Of a DNA stretch of 64,000 nt, positions 46,890-59,000 are shown piece after piece; positions within the stretch are counted from its first letter, which is position 1; each line of letters starts with the position of its first letter. The position numbers were made by a program, and so were the translations under genes. Origin of the DNA: Vandiemenella viatica (taxonomy: Eukaryota; Arthropoda; Insecta; Orthoptera; Morabidae); the NCBI GenBank assembly GCA_031002005.1, contig CM061921.1, forward strand, positions 171,500,935-171,564,934. Reading direction: 5' to 3'. The notes under the pieces are model-generated. The model was not told the DNA's origin. It saw nothing but the letters and a program-made list of their open reading frames with translations, and searched no databases.

Positions 46890-47415
46890 ATTTGTGCTAG
46901 GAGGTCCTCAGACTTCCTAATACAGTACTATTCATGTGCCAAATGTCCTTACTCCAGCGCACGGTATTCTTCTCCCTCACTTTCCAAATGAGCCATTTTT
47001 TTATGAAATACTTCTTGTGGGCATATCAAGCTGCTTGTTGAAATTTATAATCCATTTCCCATAGCTTGACATAACTCACTAACTCCAGGTCATGCTGCAG
47101 ATTCGGATAGTACCTTTCCCATGGATACATTTCCCCAGATGGGCCGTTATGGGCTCGAATTGGTATCCCGTCTCTCTGGCTACTGGTTACAGTATTCTGG
47201 CTAATAACGCCCAGCTAGTCATCTATAAAAAAAACGTAAAAACGGCTGTCTTGGTAGAGATAGCTGTGGCGTCAGCGTCCTCGCTGTGCTGCAGTAGGCT
47301 TTATTCAGAGTATTGCTGCACTCCATTAATGTGTACCGTTGCCGCTTTTACCCCCTTTCACCTCTCTTCCTCCCTCATTCACTTCATCTACCCGGTGAGG
47401 TCCTGTCTATTATAA
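46890..47415. other. unassigned intergenic sequence
   Basis: No supported feature. Confidence 0.4.
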
Positions 47416-47802
47416 ATCTAATTATTTACTCCTTTCTCTACGCAAAGCTTCATCTTTTAACAATACTTGGTCTCCGGGACGAAATTTACAGAGGAGAAAA
47501 TCCTTGTAGTAAGTTTTCTTTGCTTGAATCTTCTATGCCGCTGCATGTTATCTCGCGCACTCGCGTGCCTGTTGCAGTCGAGTCCGTAAATCTGCGGTGA
47601 AATCATCAAAATTATACTGCGGCTGCCCACATTCCCTGGTGATATCTATAAGCGAACTTGAGTCTATATACGGCGTGTCCGAGGTGTAAGGGCTTGGAGC
47701 AACAATATTAGCCTCTTCCGACGAAATGTCAACCTCTCCTTCACGTGGTGCACGGACGAGGCTCTGGCGACTGAAAGATTCCCGGTATATTGAGTCACCC
47801 AC
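47416..47802 (-). pseudogene. decayed Gypsy integrase C-terminal tail
   Basis: The minus strand encodes FDDFTADLRTRLQQARECAR and then continues DNMQRHRRFKQRKL. This resembles the region after the Gypsy integrase core (usually ...L...LQ.AR..AR.N...AQ.RQK.YYD). The preceding part is unremarkable and later codons contain stops. The match is by pattern only. Confidence 0.42.
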
Positions 47803-50585
47803 TGCTTGCCAACGGCCTCCGAAAGGAGGGTGGAAGAGCGGGGAACTGGTTCAGGGCACCCTATTACCCATTAGGTTGGAAATTGCCCCTAAAGGCAGAT
47901 GAATCAGAAATGATTAACGGCCAGAGCATGCTGCAGGCACCGGAAACCCACTGCATTAAAGACCCTAAGAGTATCCCAAGGTTATGTAATCCTCCCAAGT
48001 TACATATAATATGATAGCTTCTTCCTAGGTAAAATATTCCAGAGGTAAAAGTCTCCCAATCGGATCTCCGGGTTGAGACTGCTCGGGGACCAGTCATCAG
48101 AATGGATATAAACATTCTGTGAGTCGGAGCGTGGAATGTTAGAAGTCTGAATAGGGATGGTAGATTAGAAAACTAAAAAGGGTGGTGGAATGACTTAAAT
48201 TAGATGTTGTTGGGATTTGTGAGAATAAATGGAAAGACGCACAGGATTTATGTTCTGGGAAACACCGGATAAGTAGCACACAAGCTGTCAATGGAGTCAC
48301 TGGTGTAGAATTTGCAATTAATAAAAGAGTAGGGAAGCGGGTGAGTTATTGTGAACAGTTTACGGTAGTGACAGGATTTTCTTGATGAAGTTAGTAACTA
48401 AGCCCACCACAACCACGTTAGTAAAAGTGTACATGCCAATGTCACAGTAAGATGATGAATGATGAAGAAATAGAGAGAAAATATACGCTGAAATTGAAGA
48501 ATTAATCCAATATGTGAAGGGGGAGGAAAATCTAATAATCATGGGCGATTGGAATGCTGTATCGGGAAAAGGAAAAGAGGAGAATACTGTAGGAAGTTTT
48601 GGTTTAGGAGAAAGAAATGGGGGAGGAAGAAAATTGTTAGAATTTTGTGAAAGATAGAAACTAGTCGTGGCGAACACACTATTTAAGAATCATGCTAGAA
48701 GGATATATACCTGGAAAAGTCCAGGGGATAGAGGCAGATATGAGCCCGATTATATCATGGTCAAACAGAGATTCAGGAATCCAGTTCTAGACTGTAAAAC
48801 ATAACCATGAGTGGATATAGATTCTGACCATAATCTTATGGTTATGACATGCATGCTGAAATTCAACACATTGGAAGTGAATAAATTGAAACAATGTACA
48901 ATGAGAGAATAGTTTGCAGAAATGGTAGACGTGGGTATAAATATTAACCCTGAAAAGGGTTCTACTGAGGACGAATGGAATGCATTAAGGACCGAAATAA
49001 TGAAAGATAGTATAGAGACATTAGGCTCGAGGGAACAAGCCACCCGCAAACCTTGGATCACAGAAGAAATTTTGGAATTGATGGATCAGAGGAGAAGGCA
49101 CAAAAATGCTCAGGATGAAGCAGGAAGAGAGTAATACAAACAATTTAGAAATCAAATAAACATGAATTGCAAAGAAGCAAAAGGAAGATGCTTGCAAGTA
49201 AATTGTGAAGAAGTAGAAAAAAAAAATGGTCGTAGAGTAGATATGGCATATAGGACGATCAAATAGAATTTTGGAGAAATGGAGAAAAGAGGTATAAACA
49301 TTAAAGCTGTCTCTTCTAAGTTCAGAAGAAAGGTTAACCAATGGAAGGAATATATTGAGAAACTGTATGAAGGAAATGATGTGAACAACAGTGCATTAGA
49401 AAAAGAGGTTGCTGTAGATATGATCTTATTTTCAGGACAGAATATGATAGAGCTCTGAATTATTTGAAATAAAATAAGGCAGTTGGAATTGATGATTCCT
49501 ACAGAACTTCTAGTAGAAAAATGAACTCAAAGCTTATTTTAACTTAAATCAAAAAGTTACGAAACTGGAGAGATTCCCACAGATTTTAATAAAAGTGTCA
49601 TCTTCCAATTTCCACAGGAAGCACAAGCTGACAGACGTGATAATTATCGCACTATAAGCTTAACATCACATGCCTCAGAATTACTGACTAGAATAATATA
49701 CAGAAGAATGGAAAGGGTAGTAGAAAAGATAGTAAGTGAAGATCAGTTTGGGTTTAGGAAAAACCAAGAGAAACAATTCTGGCATTAATATTAAAACTTC
49801 AAGGGCGGATCAAGAAAAACAATGTAACTCTTACGGCATTTTGTTATTTAGAAAAAGCTTCCCATAATGTAAGGTGGGACAAGATGTTCAAAATTTTAAA
49901 GTAGTCGGATCTAAAATACCGAAATAGAAGGATACTTCATAATCTTTGTGAGAATCAAGTAGCTATAATAAAAATAGAGAATCATGAGAGACTTGCATCA
50001 TTAAAAAAGGGTGTAGTCTATCCCCATTATATGTAGAAGAAGCAATAAAGGAAGTGAAAGAATGATTTGAATGTGGCATAAACGTTCAAGAAGAAAAAAT
50101 CAGTTTGACATGGTTTGCTGATGACATTGTCTTGTTAGCAGACGGTTGAGGATATTTGGAAGTTATTGAATATCGTGAGCAAAATACTGAAGGAAGATTT
50201 TGGACTAAATTTAAACCAAAGCAAGACAAAATTGATGAAATGTACCAGAAATGATACCAACACTAGTAGATTAAATATAAAAATAGGGTCAGGTGCGATA
50301 TCAGAAGTTAGTGAATTTTGCTACTTAGGAAGTAAAATTACAACTGATGGGCGAAGCAGGAATGATGTTAAAAGCAGAATAGCACTAGCAAAAAGTGCCT
50401 TCATGAAAAAGAGAGATATTTCAGTTTCAAATATTAATCTACGATTCAGAAATAACTTTTTAAAACTCTTTGTGATGAGCACCGTACTTTATGGCAGCGA
50501 AGCATAGACCTCAGGATTACCATACAGAAGGAAAATTGAAGCATTTGAAATGTGGTGGTATAGAAGGATCTTTGTAGCTTGGGTC
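47803..50585 (+). mobile_element. degraded endonuclease/RT LINE
   Basis: A 5' region (47803-48100) with no frame; EEP endonuclease from about 48103 (GAWNVRSLNRDGRLE, MGDWNAVSGKGKE about 48540, YEPDYIMVK about 48740, DSDHNLMVMTC about 48825); linker (RKPWITEEILELMDQ, 49045); RT (QFGFRK about 49746, WFADDIVLLAD about 50111); and the post-RT region YLGSKITTDGRSRNDVK (50320) to SEAWTSGLPYRRKIEAFEMWW (50500-50560). Numerous frameshifts. Same family as the fragments at 1-430 and 1529-3031. Truncated at about 50585 before a C15 run. Confidence 0.85.
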
Positions 50586-51395
50586 GGTGACCACCACTCC
50601 CCCCCCCCCCCCGTAGCCAAGCTTAGTTTTCTACTCAATCCCTCCCCTCCTCCCTAGACTGAGCCACGTTGTTTATGGACGCACTATTAATTCGCTGATG
50701 TGAGACTTTGTAGTTAACACTGGAGTACAGACGAAACAGTTCCCAACTGTAAAAGATCTCTATTCTTTCGGCTCCTGTTTATTTTTGTATTGGGCTACAT
50801 ATCACTTCACCATTACTAATCCACCCTGAAATAGATCTGTCTTGGTTGTGAGGTGATATTACTGTTCTTATTAATTATTGTATTTTTTTTTTTTTTACCT
50901 CGGCGTAAAATATGAATGCCAAGCTAATTAATAACTGTGATGCTTTTGGTGCCAGTGGATTGAATCAAATACGCCTTAATATTTTTAAATATAAAATAAT
51001 GATTCTCAAGGAAGGTGGTTAAAATTACGACTCTAGAAAAAAGTGAATGAACTTTATATCTTTAGAATATCAAGTGTCATACGTGACTGACATTACTCAT
51101 TATGTACAGCAATAGAACTTAGAAATTCATATTGGAGGGCATGAAATATTTCACAGGGCGTTTTAAAATTGAGTTCTGGTGAAAAACTGTCGTAGAAACT
51201 GAGTTCCTTTACCTTTCATGGATAGTAGTGGTCAGCAGTGGCATGATACGCGATAAATTGCCATTGCTTGATCTCGGCCCTACGACGCTGCAGTTGAGAG
51301 AAGTGTTGTGCAGGCGACGAACTGCGTTCACTCGACACCGCATGTGATGTCCGGTGGGGAGTCGAGGTGAACCACCACCAACAGTCAGGAGCTCA
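50586..51395. other. unassigned intergenic sequence
   Basis: A C15 run at about 50599 and a T-run at 50884. No gene recognised. Confidence 0.45.
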
Positions 51396-52549
51396 GCAGA
51401 ATCCCTTGCCAATATTTCGTAGTCGAAACCAAAGATCGAATGTCTCTCGTGGTGTCGCGCTGTTTACAGCAAGGTTCACCTTGTCATTTCCCGATCGGCG
51501 CCGTCCGATAACGACTTTCTGCAAACAAACTCGGGGGCCGATAGGCAGAAATTAGCGTAATTTCCAGCCTTGTCTTCGTCTTATTTGCTAGTCTTACTTC
51601 TCCACACTCAGCAGTTTCATACATCCCATTCTCTGCTGCTTCCTCCGGTTGAATCACCAGACCGACCTACAAATTTACAGTCAGGGTACGTGGGATAAAC
51701 ACGAGAGTGCTCCTGCTGTCATAAGAAATTGCTTCCCAGATCATAACTTCAGGTATAGGTCCAGTGTGTCTAGTCCGCAGACAAGTGGAATGCAGGCGAT
51801 CACCTGGCCTCCTTCTAACCAACACATGGCCATCTCTGGTACCTAGGCAGAATCGGCTTTCATCAGAAAACACAATAGACCTCCATTCCACCTCCAATGA
51901 GCTCTCGCTTGACACCATTGAAGTCGCAAATGGTGGTGGTTTGTGGTAAGTGGAATGCACTCCACAGGGCGTCTGAATCGAGGCTGTCCTTGCAGTAATT
52001 GATCTGTAACAGTTCATTGCGTCACTGTGGTGCCAACTGCAGTTAGAATTGCTGCTGTAGTTACCGTCCGTTCCGCAAAAGGCCATACCACTGTCTTCCC
52101 TCTCGGTAGTGTCACGTGGGTGTCCAGACCCCGGTTTTCTTGCGACCGCACCGTCTCTTGACTACAGCTGCCAGCAATCATGTACAGTAGATACATCCCT
52201 GCGAAGTCTTTCTGCAACATCGTGGCAGGAAAATCCACCTTCTCGTAGCCATATTGCAAGACCTCATTCAAACTCAGCGAGCTGTTGATAATGGCGTCTT
52301 CGTAAAAGAATTCTTGACCAACTCACTGTCACAACGCCAATCTCACAGGCAACTAACGCCCACGAACATTACAGCCCGTATTTAAAGCAAAGCTGATTTT
52401 CGTCTTCATAGTGGCGCTACTTGCGCCACTCTAATGCGATTTGCGGGAAATTTGCATCGACGTCATCTTTCAGATATGTAAACACGGCTACCAATTTTCG
52501 TTTATCTGGCAAAACTCCTTCTTGGTGTTGGGATTTTTTTCCATCAACG
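51396..52549 (-). pseudogene. Tc1-like transposon remnant
   Basis: The minus strand encodes a broken Tc1-type transposase: an N-terminal helix-turn-helix-like part (about 52270-52015) and the catalytic region with RSIVFSDESRFCLG (about 51880), PEVMIWEAISYDSRSTLVFI (about 51690). The FSDESRF aspartate is the first catalytic residue, and the GAISYDSR-type block is typical. The right end, 52549 leftwards, has GATGGAAAAAAAATCCCAAC-like terminal sequence (complement), as in many insect Tc1 elements. The left end is not located. Stops and shifts throughout. Confidence 0.75.
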
Positions 52550-52720
52550 TATTTATATATAAAAGAATTTTTAAAAGAAAAGTTCCTCCGGAATTCCACA
52601 CAATTTATTATTTAACTATCTACAACTGATTAGTTTCTGAAACCACAATTTTTTGGAATAAAAAATGTTTTAATCTCGGTTAATGAATTTGATAGCTGAG
52701 GAAATATTATTTAAGACAAA

Positions 52721-52722
52721 TA
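52721..52722. repeat. TA target site, left of mariner element
   Basis: TA duplicated at 54314-54315 on the other side of the TIR-bounded element. Confidence 0.7.
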
Positions 52723-52893
52723 CAGGGTGATTCAAAATGATTTCCGGGTTTCATGAATTTTTTACCGGCCGTTTACTAAACATACAAGTATTATCTTTAC
52801 ATGGATGAATAGACAAACTCTCAAAGTTTTGTTTTGTAGCAGCCGCTAATCTTGTAGTTACGTATTGTTCCGCCAGATGTCAGTGTTTGCAAT

Positions 52894-54195
52894 ATGGCAG
52901 CTAACGCTATAGAGAAGACTTTAAGCACTCTAGATTTTCACATGTGTCAGTCAGTTACCGTTGTGCAACGGCACTTTCGAAAAAAAAAAAAATTATGAAG
53001 GATGCACCTTCAGACAATTCTATTCAGAGGTGGTATGCGCAGTTCGTGGAGAAGGGCTGGTTATGCACAGGGAAAAGCAGTGGGCGTCCTTCTGTGTCGG
53101 AAGTCGACGTGAACCGCGTCAGAGAAGCTTATCAACGTAGCCCGCGGAAATCAAAAAGAAGAGTCAGAAGAGAACTGAACATTCCGCAAACCACAGTTTG
53201 GCGCGTGCTACGAAAACGCCTAAAATGAAAGCCTATCGCCTAAGGCTGCTCCAGGCTTTAACACCTGACGACCATCGCAAACGTCTCACGTTTTGCAACA
53301 TTATACAAGAAAAAATGGAAGAAGATGGGTTTTGTAAAAAACTCATTTTTAGTGATGAAGCGAACTTTCACGTGTGCGGGAAAGTTTTTTTTTTTTTTTT
53401 TAATGGCTTTTTGGCAGCTGAGGCCATGCAGCCTGCTCAATGTGTTATATTAAAGCTTCCAGTGAATCAGTTAAATCCAGTGTTTATATAGTCTTCAAAG
53501 TGCGGACGCCACAGGACGGACAGGACACACACACAACACTTAACATCCATGCCCGCGGCCGGATTCGAACCGGCGACCTTCGGCACGTGGAGCTAGCCCC
53601 TTCCGCTACCGAGGCCGGCTGCGGGAAAGTTAACAAGCATAATGTGCGGATTTGGGGGACAGAAAATCCCAGTGCTTTTATTGAACACCAGCGTTATTCT
53701 CCAAAAGTGAGTGTGTTCGCTGCTGTTTCCAACACGAAAGTGTACGGCCCGTTCTTCTTCAATTAACAGACAGTAACAGGACTAACTTTCCTCTATATGG
53801 TCTCTGAGTGGTTGCTGCATCAGCTGAAAGAGGTGGATGATTTCATATTCCAACAAGATGGTGCTCCACCTCATTTCCATCGGGAGGTCAGAAAATTTCT
53901 CAACGAACAATTGTCGCAGCGATGGATAGGACGCGGAGCCGACAGTACCAAATGCTCATAGCTTGGCCACCTCATTCACCAGATTTAACCCCATGTGATT
54001 TTTTTTCTGTTGGGTTATGTCAAGGATCAAATTTATCTTCCTCCTCTACCTGTGACTATCCCGCAACTGAGAGAACGGATCAGGGCCGCCTTTCTAAACA
54101 TTTCTGATGACATGCTGCGTCGCGTGTGGGATGAAATGGACTATCGAATAGATGTGTGGAGAGTGACACAGGGCGCACATATCGCACGTTTGTAA
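52894..54195 (+). pseudogene. mariner-family transposase
   Basis: Probable ATG at 52894. A helix-turn-helix N-terminus (CQSVTVVQRHFR, then after a shift in an A12 run SIQRWYAQFVEKGWLCTGKS; GRPSVSE; PQTTVWRVLRKRLK). Catalytic domain: first Asp in IFSDEANFHVCGK (about 53350), SINE insertion, VNKHNVRIWG, second Asp in FQQDGAPPHF (about 53850), third Asp in WPPHSPDLTPCDFF (about 53970), ending VWDEMDYRIDVWRVTQGAHI (to 54195). Spacing of the last two Asp is about 41 residues by eye, suggesting a DD41D-type relative of rosa, but frame breaks between them make the count uncertain. At least four frame breaks. Confidence 0.85.
53385..53620 (-). mobile_element. SINE-1, TSD GCGGGAAAG
   Basis: Same family as 21877-22092: head AGCCGGCCTCGGTAGCGGAA, box B GGTTCGAATCC, body with complement of GACGGACAGGACACACACAC, tail T17 on the plus strand. 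Perfect TSD GCGGGAAAG at 53376-53384 and 53621-53629. It splits the mariner transposase codons between CGK and VNKH. Confidence 0.95.
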
Positions 54196-54315
54196 TGGAT
54201 GTAAAAAAACTTATGAGTTTTTTTAAACATCAAAATAAGATTCAAATTCGTATCTCAGTTGTGCTAAGTGTTGGAATTTTCTGTAACCCCGAAAACCATT
54301 TTGAATCACCTTGTA

Positions 54316-54599
54316 TATCCATTAAATGAAAGGTTGCCTCTCGCGTAAGGTGTACCTGATTTTAGCAATATCAATTTTTTTATTTATTTACTTTTTAATA
54401 AAAAAATTATGAGTTATCAAGTAATGCAAGTTATCACTTCTTGTCAGTACACAAAAGACAAACAAACCTTCTGTTCACAATGAAAAACAATATTTTTATG
54501 TAGTTGGTTGAAACAGAAGTGATTCTGTTCCTACCAAATAGCCAAAAATGTTTCGCATTGAAGCAAAGCTGTTAACCATGTCATTGTTATTGTTCTCAG
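54316..54599. other. intron-like AT-rich sequence upstream of DOMON exon
   Basis: Ends in a pyrimidine-biased tract TTGTTATTGTTCTCAG, a good splice acceptor. Confidence 0.5.
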
Positions 54600-54745
54600 G
54601 ACACGTGGGCCGATGAGAAAGGTGTCTTGCACGTGGATGAGCAACAGGATTGTAACGATTTTCGTTACGTCAACACTGGAAAGATCGCCAAGTTCACCTT
54701 TTCTCGGAGTTTCGATACCTGTGATGAGCACGATTACGTTATGAG
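54600..54745 (+). CDS. internal exon of a DOMON-domain host gene
   Basis: A 146-bp open segment between acceptor TTGTTCTCAG and donor GTAAGA. It encodes 48 codons plus two bases, without stops, GC-richer than its surroundings. The peptide contains KGVLHVDEQQDCNDFRYV and FTFSRSFDTCDEHDYV. The pattern V..D..QD...... F.F.R...TCD..D is that of the DOMON domain as found in dopamine/tyramine beta-hydroxylase-like and MOXD1-like copper monooxygenases and in insect Skeletor and Knickkopf. These are secreted or membrane proteins. Which one cannot be decided from one exon. Neighbouring exons are not recognised in the window, so the introns are probably long and full of the transposons described here. 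The codons look intact, so it is likely a functional exon. Confidence 0.65.
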
Positions 54746-55149
54746 GTAAGAAACCACCTTACAGGAAAGAAACGTCTTCAGTTGTGCAACCATATTCAAC
54801 CACGTTCATATAATTATTTTTGCTGCCGGCATTATAAGGTCAGTTCTGGTTCTCAAGTTTGGATTAGCTCAATTTGGTCAGTGTTTTGATAACCGGAGTT
54901 GCAAACTGGTCAAAGCTTTTATATTCAAATTTTAAGGTAATAAGACTAATTTATGTTATAATTATAAATCAGATAGTTCTGTAGGGAGAGATGCCGTACT
55001 GCTTAAATGCACATGCGGGAGGCATAGCATTTGGCGTCGGCGCAAAAGATTAGAAGTAAATAATCATATTCAGCAGCACCTTTTCTTCTTTTCTTCATTA
55101 TCATGTTATTTATGTTCTTCCTTAATATTAGGTATCTTTTCACAAAATA
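54746..55149. other. AT-rich, presumably intronic
   Basis: Follows the DOMON exon donor. No second exon recognised. Confidence 0.4.
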
Positions 55150-56065
55150 AGCAAACACAATCCGAGTTGTCCAAAGAGATAAATAAATTATCTGAACAAA
55201 AAACACGAGACTTAAAAGGTATGACTGAACATCTAAAGACTTTCCAAAATCAGTTCGGTTTGAAATTTCAGATCATTAGTATTCAAATAGGCAATATTAG
55301 AAAGGAAGTAGAATCCAGCAAAACGTTTTGTGAGAAAAATACATACGAATGAGAAAACCAAACTGACATTATACAAACACACAATGACACCACTGACCTA
55401 ATCATCAAGGACTTAACACTACAAATGAAAAGTTCAGAGGAAAAGATCAGTTTATTAGAACAGAATTACATAAAAATCAAGTGGAGAAAAGAGTAACAGA
55501 CCTTCACACGTTAAGTACACAACATCATGAAACTTCTAAAGAGGTTGCAAGACAAAAACAACTGCCACCTGCTGGATCCAACACAATGGTTCAATAGAAG
55601 ATAAACTTAATAATATGGAAACTGAAGTGAATACTATACAACAACCACTACAAGATATGAACTATCAGAGGTACATGAAAAATGTAAATAGGCACAAACA
55701 TTAATCTCTTGTGGTAATTTTTATCATATAACCATTACTTCTAGCGACAAAGTAGAAATTATTAATTTCTGGGATATTGGGAAAATCCACCCTGTTATAT
55801 TCATAAAAAGTTTTGAAGCTTATAGGACTTTTGAAAATTATAATAAAACACAGAAAAAATTGACTGTTTTTATCAGCATCTTACGGGTACAACTCAAGTA
55901 TGGGGAGAGCAACAAATTCAGAACTGTCTTTCCCACACGAGTAAATTGTGACTTCTTATCAACGTCACATCAAGAAAAATAATCCTAAAGTTAATTTCAT
56001 CAACGTCTCTGGCTAGTTTGACGAGTTGGTATACTAACTACTCTTTAGAGTTTTTCCTGAAAAGC
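55150..56065 (+). pseudogene. decayed Gag-like retroelement region
   Basis: 55155-55500 encodes a Lys/Glu/Gln-rich, heptad-like coiled coil (SKEINKLSEQKTRDLKGMTE and a long continuation with frame breaks). 55740-56060 encodes IHPVIFIKSFEAYRTFENYN and FISILRVQLKYGE-type residues, resembling the capsid pattern of retrotransposon Gag (HP..FI..FE......N...K...F...L.G.A..W). Stops and shifts abound. The family is not assigned. Confidence 0.4.
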
Positions 56066-59000
56066 AGTTGGATCAAAAGATTTAACGGCCACATGCACAA
56101 ACGAGATATGTTTCCTTACATCCTTTGAATGAGGAGCGTGGGGATGGCGCCTGCTAGTATAAATTAGTTGTAGTTAACTTTCAGTTTCCGCGTAAACGAC
56201 TATTGGTACACACTGTTGATAAACCAATTCCATGAACTTCAAAGTTCTGTTTTCATCCCTGTGTAGATCAACTTTCAGAGCATTTCCCGTTGACCAATCA
56301 ATCTCGTGGCTGGCCAAAAGATCTTTGCGATTAAAATGTTGTAGACATCTATCACGTATGCCCAGTTAATGAGGATCAAACTCAAGAGTTTGGAGATATA
56401 TGAGCAAGAATCGTCCAGAGAAACCAGGATTATGTCATTATTATGAAAACTGATGATCACACCCTTATTTTTAGTGTTGTCAAGTGGCAGAAGAATATAC
56501 GATGAGCCTCGATAGAGTAGTTAGAATTTTGGTTTTATATATCTATGGATATATATTATTTTATATCAGTGGGTATGAATTTTGAATACTACCAGGATAG
56601 ATTCCATTGGAGAATGCACCTGCTCAAACTTCATGAGTTAATTGCACTTTACGGGACTCACCTTGTATAGATTTTGTGTTCGACATGCACGACCCAGTAG
56701 CACAGAGAGCATAAGAGCATAGGTGCCCCATGAACTGTATCGAGGCGAGCGGTTGTGACCATTTGATCGGCCCTCTGCTGATTGATGACACAGCTTTTGT
56801 CTGTCACTCGGGTGGTAGAGTCGGACGGCAAAGCTACAGGTTTTCTTCTGGTTGAGGGACCATTTCTGGCCAGTTGACCGGCCATCGGCTGGTTGGTGGT
56901 ACAGTAAACTGGTGGATGTAGTCTTCTCGGGAGACTATGATGGTACAGTAAACTGGTGTTCCTCAGTAGACTATATCACTCTGAGCTTTGGATGGTATAA
57001 TCGACCGGTACTGATATTGGAGAAAAGATAATTTTTGGCTCGTCGTGGAGACTTGTCGCCTGTAGATGCCCAGCACCTGACATTGGGAATGGTATATCGG
57101 TTTGATGATATAGCGATTATTTTGTCTGCTGCTCACATCGCCTCCAAACAGCGGCGCCACGGGTTGTGGGATGGCTAATTGTTGTGGCAAGTTGCAGTCG
57201 GTTTTGCAGAAACACATAGCATCCGACGGATCTACAACATACCAAACCATTTCTGTAGATCTGTAACATAAAAAAAAATCATTTCTACAGAAAATATTGA
57301 ATAGATCTCTACAATATTTATCTATATTTACTATATTTATCTCTACTCACCGTCACTTTGATTCTATAAATAGATTAATGTTCTTATTATTTAACGCTGA
57401 AACAATGATGAAGTTATTAGCTACGAAAAATGTTTGGCTTTAGAACTATATATAAAAAGTATTTGACAAATTGGAGAACACATCAGATCATCCAGTATTT
57501 AATTATAATCATCTGTGAACAAAAGGTAAAAAATTAGGAAATTAATATTACTAAAAATGGAAGCACTGGAAACAATATTCACTCACCACTCTCAATCAGT
57601 GACGTAAGATCAGCGAGGATGAATTCTTGAGCCATTTGTTTTGCTTGGTTTTACACCTCGTCGATACAAAGATCATTAGGGGTGGGATCTTGAAACACGA
57701 TGAACTTGAGGTGCTTCGGAGCAACCATTAAGACGGAGACAAAATGGCCCTTTTTGTATGAAATGAGCGCGCTGATTTTCCCAAGTTAACGCGCCAAATG
57801 CTCCCCTGCTGGAGGTATAGGGAAACGGACAGCGTAGAGGCAAGTTGTCACAACTCCTACCGACTTGGTGCAGCTCCTCGTGGTCCATAGAGAGAATAGG
57901 TTGGTGGAAGTGTGAGTTCCAACCATGCGTGCAGGCTGACAGCAGGTGGCCCGGATATTTCTTGTGTAGCGGTTTCCACGTTGGCAGATATGTCGGAAGT
58001 CTTTGTCAGGCACCGCTGGTGCATTTATATCACTTCATAAACACATAAACAAGCCACCGAGATATAAAAGGCACTGAGACAAAAAAAAAAAAAAAAAATG
58101 GGAAAGGGAACAAAAGAAAAAAAAACTGTTGACATATGAGATAATTACCGACATATATAGGTCTGTGTCACATTGCGGTTTCATCATATGTCGTCCACTT
58201 AATCCTGGGTCTTGTTGTACCGAAACTTTGGTCACACCCGTGAATCAATAATTCTTTTCCATCTTGTTTTATTTTTTTTTAAATTGTAAGAATTACGACT
58301 CAAGGTAAAATTCGGAAAACCGTGAAACACCGAAATCTGGAAGGAAACTCGGGTTCTCGCGAATGTTTTAATGTATTGATTACATGCTAGATGATATCAA
58401 GCATTTACTGAAAAATGTACTTTAGTGCAATTAAATCATCTGTTTTATAAATCAACGTACGACGATAAAAAAATCTTTGTACTTTTTCATAGTTCGTTAA
58501 AAATTACAACCCTTGACAATCTACCTCGTGGGATTAGGCGAAAACAACCATGGCGGTAGTTGGATTTTGATAGTATTAATTAGTAGTTGCGTTCGGCGTA
58601 TGTCATTTTTACTATTGAAATTCAAAGTACTGACACAAAATTAAACAGTAAATTCACTGAGGTTAAACTAAAAAAAAAATGCACGTCGTAATGGGTCAGT
58701 TCATAACATGATTTTTAATTAAATATTTAGTTTTATCAGAGTTTTTTTTTTTGCAATTAATGGTTACCCAACGATTTCCTATCAAACTAAAGATCTTTGT
58801 ATTGGTTCTCTTCTATAAATTAAAGTATTGTAAATTCGATATATAAAATATTCATGATGCATTTTTCACTGAGATCTACACGATTGTCCAGTCTACAGCT
58901 CGTTACTTGTTTCTCTGAAATCTGTACGTTAAGATGAACGTCAACAACTTTAATACCAATTGATTTTAAGCTTAAAATTTCTTAATTTAATTAAGAACCA

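Larger units (their letters stand above)
52723..54313 (+). mobile_element. mariner-type transposon interrupted by SINE
   Basis: TIRs CAGGGTGATTCAAAATGATT and, complemented on the right, CAAGGTGATTCAAAATGGTT, flanked by TA. It encodes a broken transposase (52894-54195). A SINE-1 copy (53385-53620) sits in the catalytic domain. Without the SINE and its TSD the element is about 1.35 kb, normal for mariner. Confidence 0.9.
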
